A stretch of 14,163 nt of DNA from CAYVUI01 sp964454745 (GTDB lineage: Bacteria > Planctomycetota > Phycisphaerae > Sedimentisphaerales > Anaerohalosphaeraceae): assembly GCA_964454745.1 (NCBI GenBank), contig CAYVUI010000113.1, positions 1 through 14,163 of the forward strand, written 5' to 3'. Positions 13,995-14,163 of this stretch are shown here, piece by piece; position 1 is the stretch's first letter; each line of letters begins with the position of its first letter. The position numbers and the translations under genes are program-made. The notes beneath the pieces were generated by a model that was not told where the DNA came from, did no database searches, and saw only the letters and a list, made by a program, of their open reading frames with translations.

Positions 13995-14081
13995 CTAATC
14001 TAATTCCTGCAAAATGGACTGTGGATATTTGGGGGAGATATTTTCGCTGTCAATCAGCAAAGCAATACTTGCGTTATCCAT
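13995..14081 (-). pseudogene. N-terminal stub of a NYN-domain (LabA/DUF88-like) protein
   Basis: On the minus strand, ATG at 14081 follows AAAGGA at a suitable distance. The 28 codons read MDNASIALLIDSENISPKYP and end LQELD before a TAG at 13995-13997. ALLIDSENISPKY is the first strand and active-site Asp/Asn motif of NYN-domain RNases (typically LLIDADNI), and the family continues for at least 130 more residues. The sequence beyond the stop shows no continuation of the family in any frame that I can recognise, so the gene is cut off between this point and the tRNA-Leu. The start region with its ribosome binding site is intact. Confidence 0.6.
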
Positions 14082-14163
14082 TATCAATTCCTTTAAATTT
14101 CATAATCGTGTTCCGTAGTAAAGCAAAGTTCATAGTGCTTGCCTTTTTTCACAGCAGCAGAGA

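Larger units (their letters stand above)
13850..14163. other. AT-rich region downstream of tRNA-Leu
   Basis: No complete gene. The region contains a tandem 12-bp repeat and the truncated NYN-domain gene on the minus strand. A sharp drop in GC right after the tRNA is the usual picture of a tRNA-associated integration site, but no copy of the tRNA 3' end is visible in the window to prove one. Confidence 0.5.

Overview
The window looks like a chromosomal segment of an anaerobic bacterium, most likely a planctomycete of the Phycisphaerae/Sedimentisphaerales type. The grounds are a secreted beta-helix protein opening with a VDDDGPADF..AID..SDGDTIIVQPGEYSG sequence, which is characteristic of that group, a DUF1638-hydantoinase fusion and a flavoredoxin-like protein. 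The assignment is inference. Most of the sequence is GC-rich; three blocks are clearly AT-richer: about 1200-3350, 6200-6730, and the Cas9/CRISPR block 8030-11955.

Layout: (1) 2-1195, 3' part of a P-loop DUF4914-type gene. (2) 1494-2984, minus strand, an AT-rich tightly overlapping cluster of two small membrane proteins behind a truncated-looking beta-helix protein. An identical 20-bp direct repeat lies on either side of this island (1258-1277 and 3335-3354). (3) 3383-6196, a 937-residue DUF1638-hydantoinase/oxoprolinase (ASKHA) fusion. (4) 6197-6732, AT-rich intergenic DNA with a promoter, a large inverted repeat and a T-tract that together look like a small RNA gene, followed by two possible promoters for (5) an AAA ATPase/DUF4143 protein (6733-7896). 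(6) 8033-11955, a minimal type II-C CRISPR-Cas9 locus. It has a divergent tracrRNA on the minus strand, Cas9 of 1105 residues with all RuvC and HNH catalytic residues present, and a five-spacer array. There is no cas1, cas2 or csn2. (7) 11956-12301, a GC-rich 3' gene fragment. (8) 12302-13122, mostly non-coding, with two copies of a two-hairpin element and a start-less open frame. (9) 13123-13680 flavin reductase-like protein, 13764-13849 tRNA-Leu(CAA), and a minus-strand NYN-domain gene cut off after 28 codons.

The CRISPR locus is the centre of interest. The repeat in crRNA orientation (minus strand) starts GTTATAACTTGATCTC and ends TGATACAAT, so every repeat holds its own promoter (TTGATC, 16 bp, extended -10 TGATACAAT), as known for type II-C arrays of Neisseria and Campylobacter. 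The tracrRNA anti-repeat pairs with the first 16 repeat bases without a bulge, and its own promoter (TTGAAA, 16 bp, TACAAT) uses the same -10. The terminal repeat at 11920-11955 is mutated only in the tracrRNA-pairing half and keeps both promoter boxes, which fits a repeat retained as a promoter. On the left, a start codon with ribosome binding site and TATAAT box (7957-8031) runs straight into the tracrRNA terminator. On the right, the array runs straight into a start-less gene end. The simplest reading is that the whole locus was inserted into a host gene.
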